From assembly GCA_947624965.1 (NCBI GenBank), contig CANQMN010000015.1:1-43807 (forward strand): a stretch of 43,807 nt of DNA, read 5' to 3'. The stretch comes from an uncultured Clostridia bacterium (GTDB lineage: Bacteria > Bacillota > Clostridia > Christensenellales > Borkfalkiaceae). A program made the position numbers and the translations under genes. The notes under the pieces are model-generated. The model was not told the origin of the DNA, made no database searches, and was given only the letters and a program-made list of their open reading frames with translations. Positions 36,216 through 43,795 of this stretch are shown here, one piece after another (within the stretch, counting starts at the first letter, position 1; every line of letters starts with the position of its first letter).

Positions 36216-39152
36216 ATGGGACTTATCAGTTACATCATGGGCGGCGACAGCCGCAAGAGCTTAAAAAAGCTGAATAAAACCGCGCTCGAAGTGGAAAAGC
36301 GCGAGCCGAAGTATCAGGCGATGAGCGACGCGGAATTGCAGGGGCAGACCGCTCTTTTCAAAGAGCGGCTCCGCGCAGGGGAAACGCTCGAACAGATCCT
36401 CCCCGACGCCTTCGCGGCGCTTCGCGAAGCGAGCTGGCGCGTGCTCGGGATGAAACACTTCCACGTCCAGATCGTCGGCGGGATCTGCCTCTTCCAAGGG
36501 CGTATCGCCGAGATGAAGACGGGCGAAGGCAAAACGCTCGTCGCGACCCTTCCCGCCTATCTCGCCGCGCTCGAAGGCAAGGGCGTGCACATCGTAACGG
36601 TCAACGATTATCTCGCCCGCCGCGACGCGGAGTGGATGGGCAAAGTGCATAAATTCATGGGGCTTACGGTGGGTGTCGTCGTACCCGGCATGGAGGACGA
36701 CGACAAGCGCGCCGCCTATCAGTGCGACATCACCTACGGCACGAACAACGAGTTCGGGTTCGATTATCTGCGCGACAATCTCAAATCCGATCTCCGTCTC
36801 ATGGTCCAGCGGGATCTGCATTTCGCCATCGTGGACGAGGTGGACTCCATTCTCATCGACGAAGCGCGGACGCCGCTCATCATTTCGGGCAGAGGGGAGC
36901 AATCCTCCGAGCTGTACGAGCGGGTGGATAAATTCGTGCGGACGCTCACGGGCGGCTTCGACGACGATCTCAAAGAGGCGGAGGAAGAGGAAAACCGCAG
37001 AAAGCGGCGCGACAGGGAATCCGGCGCGCAGAAAGTCCGTCTCGCCGAGGCGCTCAATTGGGATTACGTCATTCAGCGCAAGGAAAAGCAGGTCCAGCTC
37101 ACCGAGTACGGCGCGGAGAAGGCGGAGAGATTTTTCAACATCGATAACGTTGCGGACATCGCGCATTCCTCGCTCAACCATCACATCCAGCAGGCGCTCA
37201 AAGCGCACAAACTGTTCCACCTCAACGAAGAGTATATCATCCGTTCGGGGAAGGACGGCAACGATGAGATCGTCATCGTAGACGAGTTCACGGGGCGTCT
37301 CATGGAGGGACGCCGCTATTCGGACGGTCTGCATCAGGCGATCGAGGCGAAGGAGGGCGTGAAGATCCGCGAGGAGAACAAGACGTTCGCGACCATCACG
37401 TTCCAGAATTATTTCCGTCTCTATCAAAAACTCTCGGGCATGACTGGTACCGCCAAGACGGAGGAGGGCGAGTTCCGCACCATCTATTCTTTGGACGTCA
37501 TCGAGATCCCCACTAACCGCCCCGTGCGCCGCGTAGACGAGCACGACAGGATCTTTTCCACGTTGGAGGGGAAGAAGAAGGCGATCGTCCGCGAGATCGT
37601 GGAGCGGCACGAAAAGGGGCAGCCCGTGCTCGTCGGCACCGTCTCCGTCGATAAATCGGAGGAGATCTCCCGCCTTTTGCGGCGGAACGGCATCCAGCAC
37701 AACATCCTCAACGCGAAGAACCACGAACGCGAGGCGGAGATCGTCGCGCAGGCGGGCAGGTATGGCGCCGTCACCATCTCCACCAACATGGCGGGGCGCG
37801 GAACGGATATCCTTTTGGGCGGCAACCCCGAATATCTCGCGAAGAAGCGGCTCCGCGAGGAGGGCGTGGAGCGCGAAGTCATCGAACTTGCGACGAGCTA
37901 TGCCGAACTCGACGAGGAGACGCAGAAGGTGCGCGACCGTTACGACGAGCTCTATGCGGCGTACAAAAAGCAGACGGACGAGGAAAAGGAAAAGGTGATC
38001 GCTACGGGCGGGCTCTGCATCATCGGCACGGAACGCCACGAGAGCCGCCGTATCGACAACCAGCTCCGCGGACGTTCCGGGCGGCAGGGCGACCCCGGCG
38101 CTTCGGTGTTCTTCCTCTCGCTCGAAGACGATCTGATGCTCCGCTTCGGCGGCGAGCGCATGAAGAAAATTTATACGATGTCCAAGATGGAGGAGGACGA
38201 ATGCCTCGAAAGCAAGCTCCTCACCCGTCTCATCGAGTATGCCCAAAAGCAGATCGAGGGCAGGAACTTCGGCATCCGCAAGAACGTCTTGCAGTATGAC
38301 GACGTGATGAACAAACAGCGCATGATCATGTATGCGGAGCGCATGAAAGTCATCAAGGGCGAGAGCGTGCACGATCAGGTGCTCAAATACATTCCGGACT
38401 ATGTGCGGACCGTCGTGGGCGGCGCGGTCAACATCGAAGATATCCCCGAAAAGTGGAACGAGGAGGATCTCAATGAGGCGATCGAGCGCAAGCTCATTCC
38501 CGAGGGGAGCGCGTACGTCACCCGCGAAAAGTTGGAGAAGTGGGAATACGAAACGGCGATCCGCAAGATCTCCAAAAAGACGGAACAGTGCTACGAGGAA
38601 AAGATCGCGAAGATACAAGCGGAGACGCCCGTCAACTTTGCGGACGTGGAACGCCGCGTCCTTCTGCGCGTCGTTGATACCAACTGGATCGACCATATCG
38701 ACGCGATGGACCAGCTCCGCAAGGGCATCGGTCTGCGCGCGTACGGACAGTCCGATCCCATCATCTCCTACAAACAAGAGGGCTTTGCCATGTTCGACGA
38801 GATGGTGGAGCGCATCCAGGAGCGCACGATCGCCATTTTGCTCAAAGCCCAACTCGAAGTGCGCACTGCGCCGACGCCCCGCATCATGCCTTCCGCCCCC
38901 GCGCCCCGCGCCGCGGCGGAACCCGCCGCACAGCCCGCGCCCGCCGCGCCCGCATCTGCGCCTGCGGCGCCCGCCGCCGTGCCCGAAGTCGCGAACGTGC
39001 CCGCCGCCGTCAACGTGGACGCGCTGAAAACGAGCGGGGAAACCAAGTTCAATCCCGCCTCGATGAAGAAGGGGAAGAAACCGGGACCCAACGATCCCTG
39101 CCCCTGCGGGAGCGGTCTCAAATACAAGAAGTGCCACGGCAAACCGTTTTAA
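36216..39152 (+). CDS. secA: Preprotein translocase ATPase SecA
   Basis: Motor that drives secretory proteins through SecYEG at the inner face of the membrane. 978 residues including Walker A MKTGEGKT at 100-107, DEVDSILIDEARTPL (Walker B), the preprotein cross-linking domain, NMAGRGTDILLGG, RQGDPG and the helical scaffold/wing domains. After them come an Ala/Pro-rich linker (about 890-945) and the zinc-binding SEC-C tail PCPCGSGLKYKKCHG. I chose ATG 36216: it yields the usual start MGLISYIMGG, has GGAG 9 nt upstream and a 46-nt leader. An in-frame ATG at 36180 would add 12 untypical residues. The essential house-keeping SecA is the obvious identity. Confidence 0.97.
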   Translation: MGLISYIMGGDSRKSLKKLNKTALEVEKREPKYQAMSDAELQGQTALFKERLRAGETLEQILPDAFAALREASWRVLGMKHFHVQIVGGICLFQGRIAEMKTGEGKTLVATLPAYLAALEGKGVHIVTVNDYLARRDAEWMGKVHKFMGLTVGVVVPGMEDDDKRAAYQCDITYGTNNEFGFDYLRDNLKSDLRLMVQRDLHFAIVDEVDSILIDEARTPLIISGRGEQSSELYERVDKFVRTLTGGFDDDLKEAEEEENRRKRRDRESGAQKVRLAEALNWDYVIQRKEKQVQLTEYGAEKAERFFNIDNVADIAHSSLNHHIQQALKAHKLFHLNEEYIIRSGKDGNDEIVIVDEFTGRLMEGRRYSDGLHQAIEAKEGVKIREENKTFATITFQNYFRLYQKLSGMTGTAKTEEGEFRTIYSLDVIEIPTNRPVRRVDEHDRIFSTLEGKKKAIVREIVERHEKGQPVLVGTVSVDKSEEISRLLRRNGIQHNILNAKNHEREAEIVAQAGRYGAVTISTNMAGRGTDILLGGNPEYLAKKRLREEGVEREVIELATSYAELDEETQKVRDRYDELYAAYKKQTDEEKEKVIATGGLCIIGTERHESRRIDNQLRGRSGRQGDPGASVFFLSLEDDLMLRFGGERMKKIYTMSKMEEDECLESKLLTRLIEYAQKQIEGRNFGIRKNVLQYDDVMNKQRMIMYAERMKVIKGESVHDQVLKYIPDYVRTVVGGAVNIEDIPEKWNEEDLNEAIERKLIPEGSAYVTREKLEKWEYETAIRKISKKTEQCYEEKIAKIQAETPVNFADVERRVLLRVVDTNWIDHIDAMDQLRKGIGLRAYGQSDPIISYKQEGFAMFDEMVERIQERTIAILLKAQLEVRTAPTPRIMPSAPAPRAAAEPAAQPAPAAPASAPAAPAAVPEVANVPAAVNVDALKTSGETKFNPASMKKGKKPGPNDPCPCGSGLKYKKCHGKPF

Positions 39153-39178
39153 CTTTTACGGATCCTGTGATACAAGCG

Positions 39179-39463
39179 CGCCTCTTGCCTACTCCCATTG
39201 AAGCGGGTAAAAGCGCTTCTTATCTACTCCCATTGAAGCGGGGGGGGAAGCGCCTCTTGCCTGTCCCATTGAAGCGGGGTAAACGCGTTTCTTACTTACT
39301 TCCATTGAAGCGGGCAAAAGTGCTTCTTACTTACTCCCATTGAAGCGAGCAAAAGTTCTTTTTATCAACTCCCTTCGAGACGGAGCAAAAGTTCTTCTTA
39401 TCTACTCACTTTGGGGCGGGGTAAAAGCTCTTATTCTTGCCCGCCCCCTTTCAAGGGGGCGGG
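39179..39463. repeat. Tandem degenerate 36-bp repeats between secA and prfB
   Basis: Seven direct units of 33-37 bp lie head to tail (39179, 39214, 39251, 39284, 39321, 39356, 39392), each close to CGCTTCTTACTTACTCCC then ATTGAAGCGGGTAAAAG. An eighth, divergent unit (from 39428) ends in a strong hairpin, CCCGCCCCCTT/AAGGGGGCGGG (39440-39450 and 39453-39463). The whole unit repeats, with no unique spacers, so this is not a CRISPR array. Units carry a small CCC/GGG inverted repeat. This is the only content of the 372-nt gap between the two genes. Confidence 0.88.
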
Positions 39464-39524
39464 GTAGGGGTGGGGGTCAAAAAACGCCCCGCACAAAACT
39501 CATTCCGACCGGATCGACACGACT

Positions 39525-40622
39525 ATGTTCAAAGCAGACGATTACAGATTAAAGATCAAGTCTCTCGAAGAGACGCTCGCAGAGGCAAAATACGCGCTCG
39601 ACATCGATAACCGCATCGCGCGGCTCGAAGCGTTGAAGCGCGAACAGGAGGACCCCGCCGTCTGGCAGGATCTCGAACGTTCGGCGAAGATCGGTCGCGA
39701 GATCTCTTCCAACGAGGACAAGATCGCCTCCTACCGCAAGGGGCGCAAGGCGCTCGACGACGCGAACGAGATCATCGATCTCATCGAGGAGACGGAGGAC
39801 GAGGAGCTCGTGCCCGAACTCGATAAGATGATGACGGAGGCGGAGCAGGATATCGAGGAAATGCGCGTGCGTGCGCTTCTCCGCGGCAAATACGACAGTT
39901 CGGACGCGCTCCTCTCCATCCATGCGGGCGCGGGCGGCACGGAGGCGTGCGACTGGGTCTCCATGCTCTACCGCATGTATTGCCGCTATGCCGAGCGCAG
40001 CGGCTTCAAAGTTACCGAAATAGACCGTCTCGCGGGGGACTCCGCGGGGCTCAAATCGGTGGACTTCAAAGTGGAAGGGGAGAACGCGTACGGCTATCTG
40101 AAAGCGGAGATCGGCGTGCACCGCCTCGTGCGCATTTCGCCGTTCGACGCGAACAAACGCCGCCAAACGTCGTTCGCCTCCCTCGAAGTCATGCCCGAGG
40201 TGGACGACGACAACGAAATTGAGATAAAGGACGAGGATATCCGCATCGACGTCTATCGTTCGTCGGGCGCGGGCGGACAGAAAGTCAACAAAACAGAGAC
40301 CGCCATCCGCATCACCCACTTCCCCACGGGCATCGTGGTAACCTGCCAAAACGAGCGGAGCCAGCTCCAAAACAAGGAAATGGCGTTCAAATATCTGCGC
40401 TCCCGTCTGCTCGAAAAGCAGATCGAACAGCGCAACGCGGAGGAAGCCGCACTCAAAGGGGAGACGAAGAAAATCGAATGGGGCTCGCAGATCCGCTCCT
40501 ATGTCTTCTGCCCGTATACGCTCGTCAAGGATCACCGCACGGGCTATGAAGTCGGGGACGTGCAATCGGTGATGGACGGCAACATTCAGGGATTTATCAT
40601 CGACTATCTCAAAAAATCGTAA
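39525..40622 (+). CDS. prfB: Peptide chain release factor 2
   Basis: Recognises UGA and UAA stop codons and releases the peptide. 365 residues with the stop-codon-reading SPF motif (ISPFDANKRRQTSF), the GGQ motif (SSGAGGQKVNKTET at about 246-260) and the RF2-type C-terminus. The whole gene reads in one frame. In many bacteria RF2 needs a programmed +1 shift at an early CTT-TGA; here the equivalent region (YALDIDNRIARLE) has no in-frame TGA, so this autoregulation is absent. The ATG at 39525 has only a weak GGA upstream. It lies behind the tandem-repeat block. Confidence 0.96.
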   Translation: MFKADDYRLKIKSLEETLAEAKYALDIDNRIARLEALKREQEDPAVWQDLERSAKIGREISSNEDKIASYRKGRKALDDANEIIDLIEETEDEELVPELDKMMTEAEQDIEEMRVRALLRGKYDSSDALLSIHAGAGGTEACDWVSMLYRMYCRYAERSGFKVTEIDRLAGDSAGLKSVDFKVEGENAYGYLKAEIGVHRLVRISPFDANKRRQTSFASLEVMPEVDDDNEIEIKDEDIRIDVYRSSGAGGQKVNKTETAIRITHFPTGIVVTCQNERSQLQNKEMAFKYLRSRLLEKQIEQRNAEEAALKGETKKIEWGSQIRSYVFCPYTLVKDHRTGYEVGDVQSVMDGNIQGFIIDYLKKS

Positions 40623-40628
40623 TTTTTT

Positions 40629-40648
40629 CCGCCCCCGGAGAGGGGCGG
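40629..40648 (+). other. Hairpin in the prfB-tsaD gap
   Basis: CCGCCCC/GGGGCGG with loop CGGAGA, 14 nt before the tsaD ATG. It has no T-run on its 3' side in either direction, so it is not a standard terminator; the only purine-rich SD-like bases for tsaD lie inside it. Confidence 0.5.
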
Positions 40649-40662
40649 TCTCACTTTGGTCC

Positions 40663-41673
40663 ATGAAGGAAGAACCTATCATTCTCGGAATCGAAAGCTC
40701 GTGCGACGAGACGGCTGCCGCGGTCATCCGCGGCAGAACGCTCCTTTCGGACGAGATCGTCTCCTCGGCGGAGGAACAGGCGCTGTACGGCGGCGTCGTG
40801 CCGGAGCTTGCCTCGCGGGCGCACGCCGTCGCGGTGGACGCCGTCGTCTTGCGCGCGCTTGCGCGTGCGGGCGTAAAAAAGGAGGAGCTCGACGCCGTCG
40901 CCGTAACGTACGGGGCGGGGCTTCTCGGCGCGCTCCTCGTGGGACTCTCCTTCGCCAAGGGGTTTGCCTACGGGCTGGGCGTTCCTCTTATCGGCGTCGA
41001 TCACATCCGCGGACATCTTGCGGCGGCGTATTTGGAGGATACGACGCTCCGTCCGCCCTTCGTCTCCCTGCTCGCGAGCGGGGGACATACGGCGGTGCTG
41101 TACGCCGAGTCGGAGACAAAGTTTGAAGTGCTCGGCGGCACGCTCGACGACGCCGCGGGCGAGGCGTTCGACAAGGTCGCGCGCGTGCTCGGGCTTCCCT
41201 ATCCGGGCGGACCGCGCGTCGAGGCGCTCGCGCGGGAGGGGGACCCCGTCGTCCCCATGCCCAAGATGTTGAAGGGCGTCGGCGGTTACGATTTTTCTTA
41301 CAGCGGATTGAAGACGTACATCGTCAACTACGTCCACACGATGGAACAGCGGGGCGCGCCGTGGAGCCGTGCGGACGTCGCCGCTTCCTTCCAGTGCGCC
41401 GCGCTCGATATCCTTGCGGAGAAGGCGGTCGAGGGCGCGCTCGAAAAACACGTCCCCGTCGTAACCGCGGGGGGAGGCGTCGTCGCGAACGGCTATCTTC
41501 GTGAAAAGTTGCAGATGGGGTGCGAAAAAGCGGGCTTGAAGCTCGTGCTCCCCGAGAAAAAGCACTGTACGGACAACGCCGCCATGATCGCCGCGGAGGG
41601 GCTCGTGCAATATCGCGCGGGAAACTTTTCCCCGCTCTCCCTCAACGCCGAGGCGAGCATCCCCTTGCGTTGA
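40663..41673 (+). CDS. tsaD: tRNA N6-adenosine threonylcarbamoyltransferase
   Basis: Transfers threonylcarbamoyl to A37 of tRNAs reading ANN codons, together with TsaB and TsaE, which are not in this window. 336 residues. The ASKHA fold and metal site are intact: GIESSCDETAAAVI at the N-terminus, the metal-binding HIRGHLAAAYL, LLASGGHTAVLY, LGGTLDDAAGEAFDKVARVLGLPYPGGP, and TAGGGVVANGYLREKL. Length matches the family. SD is poor (TTTGGTCC) and a hairpin lies immediately upstream. A terminator follows whose T-run touches the spoVAD start codon. Confidence 0.96.
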   Translation: MKEEPIILGIESSCDETAAAVIRGRTLLSDEIVSSAEEQALYGGVVPELASRAHAVAVDAVVLRALARAGVKKEELDAVAVTYGAGLLGALLVGLSFAKGFAYGLGVPLIGVDHIRGHLAAAYLEDTTLRPPFVSLLASGGHTAVLYAESETKFEVLGGTLDDAAGEAFDKVARVLGLPYPGGPRVEALAREGDPVVPMPKMLKGVGGYDFSYSGLKTYIVNYVHTMEQRGAPWSRADVAASFQCAALDILAEKAVEGALEKHVPVVTAGGGVVANGYLREKLQMGCEKAGLKLVLPEKKHCTDNAAMIAAEGLVQYRAGNFSPLSLNAEASIPLR

Positions 41674-41691
41674 ACGCACGCATATCTTTCG

Positions 41692-41726
41692 ACCCGATTG
41701 CCGAAACTGCAATCGGGTATCTTTTT
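41692..41726 (+). terminator. Terminator of tsaD abutting the spoVAD start
   Basis: Perfect 10-bp stem ACCCGATTGC/GCAATCGGGT (41692-41701 and 41709-41718), 7-nt loop, then ATCTTTTT ending one base before the spoVAD ATG (41727). Confidence 0.85.
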
Positions 41727-42719
41727 ATGGGGAATCAGACCATCTATTTCAAAAAGGAACCGCGCATCGTCGCGACGAGCACGATCGCGGGTCCCAAGGA
41801 GTGCGAAGGGGTCATCGGCAGGTATGTGGAGACCGCGCTTGCGGACGATATGTTCGGGGAAAGCACGTACGAAAAGGCGGAATGCAAGATGCTGTCGCAC
41901 GTCATCGACGGCGCGATCGTAAACGGCGGTTTCAAGCGGGAGCAGATCGATCTCATCGTCTCGGGCGATCTTCTCAACCAGATCATCTCGGCGAGCTTCG
42001 CCGCGCGCGATTTTTCCATTCCCTTCCTCGGCGTGTACGGCGCGTGTTCCACGATGGCGGAGAGCCTCGCCGTTGCGGCGGCGTTCGCGGAAGCGGGGCT
42101 GTGCCACCGCATCGTCGCGGCGACGGGCAGCCATTTTGCCTCGGCGGAACGGCAATACCGCTACCCGCTCGAACTCGGCTGTACCCGCCCGCCGCAGTCG
42201 CAGTGGACGGTGACGGGCGCGGGCGCCGCGCTCGTTGCGGACAGCGGCGACGGGGTGCGTATCACTTCGGCGACACTCGGAAAGGTGGTGGATTTCGGCA
42301 TCACCGACGTAAACAACATGGGTGCGGCAATGGCGCCCGCCGCGGCGGACACCATATTGGCGCATTTCCGCGGCACGCGGGAGGATCCGGGGATGTACGA
42401 TCTCATCGTAACGGGAGATCTGGGCGCGCTGGGGAGCCGCATCCTCAAAGACCTGACATGGGAAAAGGGGTTGGACATCTCCGCCAACCACGTCGATTGC
42501 GGCGAGATCGTCTACAAGGTCATCGAGGACGAATATCAGGGGGGAAGCGGCGCAGGCTGTTCCGCCGTCGTGCTCAATTCCTATTTGCACACGAAGATGA
42601 TGACGGGCTCCCTGAAACGCATTCTCTTTGTCGCGACGGGCGCGCTGCTTTCCACCGTCTCGTCGGGACAGGGGGAGAGCATCCCCTGCATCGCGCACGC
42701 GGTAACGTTGGAGCGGTAA
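41727..42719 (+). CDS. spoVAD: Stage V sporulation protein AD
   Basis: Part of the SpoVA channel complex that moves dipicolinic acid into the forespore and out during germination; SpoVAD binds dipicolinate directly. 330 residues with the thiolase-like fold and family motifs GPKECEGVIG, GVYGACSTMAESL, GSHFASAERQYRYPLE, TDVNNMGAAMAPAAADT and CSAVVLNSYLHTKM. The start gives the usual MGNQTIYF-like N-terminus. The SD (GGGT) lies within the 3' arm of the tsaD terminator. The gene upstream is tsaD, not spoVAC, so the usual spoVAC-spoVAD-spoVAE order is broken here. spoVAE follows 15 nt downstream. Confidence 0.95.
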   Translation: MGNQTIYFKKEPRIVATSTIAGPKECEGVIGRYVETALADDMFGESTYEKAECKMLSHVIDGAIVNGGFKREQIDLIVSGDLLNQIISASFAARDFSIPFLGVYGACSTMAESLAVAAAFAEAGLCHRIVAATGSHFASAERQYRYPLELGCTRPPQSQWTVTGAGAALVADSGDGVRITSATLGKVVDFGITDVNNMGAAMAPAAADTILAHFRGTREDPGMYDLIVTGDLGALGSRILKDLTWEKGLDISANHVDCGEIVYKVIEDEYQGGSGAGCSAVVLNSYLHTKMMTGSLKRILFVATGALLSTVSSGQGESIPCIAHAVTLER

Positions 42720-42734
42720 ACTCCCCCGCTACAT

Positions 42735-43112
42735 ATGGAATTTTTGGAAATCGCACTCATGTTCGTTAAGGCGTTCGCCGTGGGCGGGCTCATCTGCACG
42801 ATCGCGCAGATCATCATCAATTTTACGGAACTCACCGCGGGGAAGATCCTCGTCATGTTCATGCTGGCGGGGGTCGTCCTCACCGCGCTCGGACTGTATC
42901 AGCCCCTCGTCGAGTTTGCGGGTGCGGGCGCGACGGTGCCCATCTCCGGGTTCGGATATCTGCTTGCGAACGGCGCGATGAAGGGGGCGCAGGAGGGGCT
43001 GTTTCAGGCGCTCACGGGACCGCTCGTCGCCGCAAGCGCGGGCGTATCCGCCGCCGTCGTGTTTTCCTTTCTCATGGCGCTCATCTTCAAATCGCACACA
43101 AAGTACAATTAA
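42735..43112 (+). CDS. spoVAE: Stage V sporulation protein AE
   Basis: Membrane subunit of the SpoVA dipicolinate channel. 125 residues and four hydrophobic segments, at about 5-29, 36-57, 63-85 and 92-116. The family pattern is visible in AFAVGGLICTIAQIIINFT, PLVEFAGAGATVPISGFGYLLANGAMKGA and GLFQALTGPL. It lies 15 nt after spoVAD without a convincing SD, so its translation is probably coupled to spoVAD. Forespore (sigma-G) expression is known for the family, but I could not identify the promoter here. Confidence 0.95.
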   Translation: MEFLEIALMFVKAFAVGGLICTIAQIIINFTELTAGKILVMFMLAGVVLTALGLYQPLVEFAGAGATVPISGFGYLLANGAMKGAQEGLFQALTGPLVAASAGVSAAVVFSFLMALIFKSHTKYN

Positions 43113-43237
43113 AGGAATAATCGCGCCGAAACGGCAATACAATAGCGAAGAGAGGGGAGTTTTCCACCGAATGGAGGGGAAAACGGCATTGTCGCCGCCC
43201 GCTGTATATACGGCAATTCATGCAAAGTTGGAAAAAG

Positions 43238-43353
43238 TTATCCACAATTTTTCCACTTATCCGCACGTTTTTTCCACAATCCGACAAAAAACATTTGTTT
43301 TGGACGGGAATCGCCGCGCATGCTATCCACAGATTGAAATTTTCTGTGGATAT
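43238..43353. promoter_or_regulatory. Cluster of DnaA-box-like sites
   Basis: One perfect DnaA box TTATCCACA (43238-43246) and four one-mismatch sites: TTATCCGCA (43257-43265), TTTTCCACA (43270-43278), CTATCCACA (43323-43331) and, inverted, TGTGGATAT (43345-43353). Five sites in 116 bp of AT-rich DNA is well above background. It could be an origin or a DnaA-titrating or regulatory cluster. No dnaA, dnaN or rpmH gene is visible. Confidence 0.65.
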
Positions 43354-43375
43354 TTGTTTTTGCGGGCAAAAACCG

Positions 43376-43404
43376 TTGACAAACCGCTTGCGAAAGGGTA
43401 TAAT
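43376..43404 (+). promoter_or_regulatory. Perfect consensus promoter of the tRNA-like array
   Basis: TTGACA (43376-43381), 17-nt spacer, TATAAT (43399-43404). The start near 43411 lies 17 nt before the first tRNA-like module, as expected for a stable RNA operon. Confidence 0.85.
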
Positions 43405-43427
43405 AGCCATTGTTTGAAAACCGATAT

Positions 43428-43574
43428 GCGCCGTTAGCTCAATTGGATAGAGCGTTGGTCTATCGGTGCAAAGGTTAGGATTCGCCCCGCGCGCTTCTAT
43501 CGTTATCCAAGCGCGGCACGAGCGTCCGCAGGACGCGAAGTAGTTCCTGTAAGGAACGAGAACAAACTGAATAT
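43428..43574 (+). pseudogene. tRNA-like module A, incomplete
   Basis: The acceptor 5' strand and D-arm are normal. The anticodon arm is damaged: TTGGT cannot pair fully with TGCAA around CTATCGG. The T-arm starts (TTAGGATTCG) but breaks off after TTCG and continues as CCCCGCGCGC instead of the second T-stem strand, and no acceptor 3' strand follows. It should not fold as a tRNA. Confidence 0.6.
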
Positions 43575-43724
43575 GCGCCGTTAGCTCAATTGGATAGAGC
43601 GTTGAACTATCGGTGTCAAAGGATAGGATTCGCCCCGCGCGCGCTTCTATCGTTATCCAAGCGCGGCACGAGCGTCCACAGGACGCGAAGTAGTTCCTGT
43701 AAGGAACGAGAACAAACTGAATAT
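43575..43724 (+). pseudogene. tRNA-like module B, incomplete
   Basis: Nearly identical to module A. The anticodon arm reads TTGA with ACTATCGGTG and TCAA, giving an over-long loop or a stem with a mismatch. The T-arm breaks at the same base, after GGATTCG. A two-base GC insertion and an A for G in the spacer are the main other differences. Confidence 0.6.
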
Positions 43725-43795
43725 GCGCCGTTAGCTCAATTGGATAGAGCGTTGGTCTACGGAACCAAAGGCGAAAACTCCGTAAAATTGAATAT
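43725..43795 (+). pseudogene. tRNA-Arg(ACG)-like module C, lacking T-arm and 3' acceptor strand
   Basis: Acceptor 5' strand, D-arm and anticodon arm are perfect: stem TTGGT/ACCAA around CTACGGA gives anticodon ACG (Arg). After AAAGG the sequence turns into GCGAAAACTCCGTAAAATTG and the next module begins, so the T-arm and acceptor 3' strand are absent. TACGGA in the anticodon loop is complementary to TCCGTA at 43779-43784. Confidence 0.6.

Larger units (their letters stand above)
43113..43427. other. Gene-free AT-rich stretch with DnaA-box cluster and promoter
   Basis: No ORF here looks real. The region is clearly richer in A and T than the coding DNA. It holds the DnaA-box-like sites and the tRNA-array promoter listed below. 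I see no terminator for spoVAE in it. Confidence 0.6.

Noticed and set aside
36261-39137. A 958-codon open frame antisense to secA, and similar long antisense frames opposite nifJ (184-2313), clpB, dapAB and others
   Set aside because: They mirror strongly conserved genes in a GC-rich genome where stop codons are rare on the opposite strand. Their translations are Arg/Val/Asp/His-rich, match no family, and lack SD signals.
39179-39463. CRISPR array
   Set aside because: The complete 36-bp unit repeats with no unique spacers, units are degenerate, and no cas genes are near.
39131-39552. Two 70-codon frames through the tandem repeats encoding repeated LLPLKRGK-like peptides
   Set aside because: Unit length varies from 33 to 37 bases, so the frame is lost between units; there is no SD, and the frames run into the secA end and the prfB start.
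43238-43353. Calling this region the chromosome origin outright
   Set aside because: Gene orientation points toward it and no origin-linked genes are present, so I list only a DnaA-box cluster.
43171-43437. An 88-codon frame through the DnaA-box region
   Set aside because: No SD, it runs through the consensus promoter into the tRNA-like module, and its composition is unlike the neighbouring proteins.
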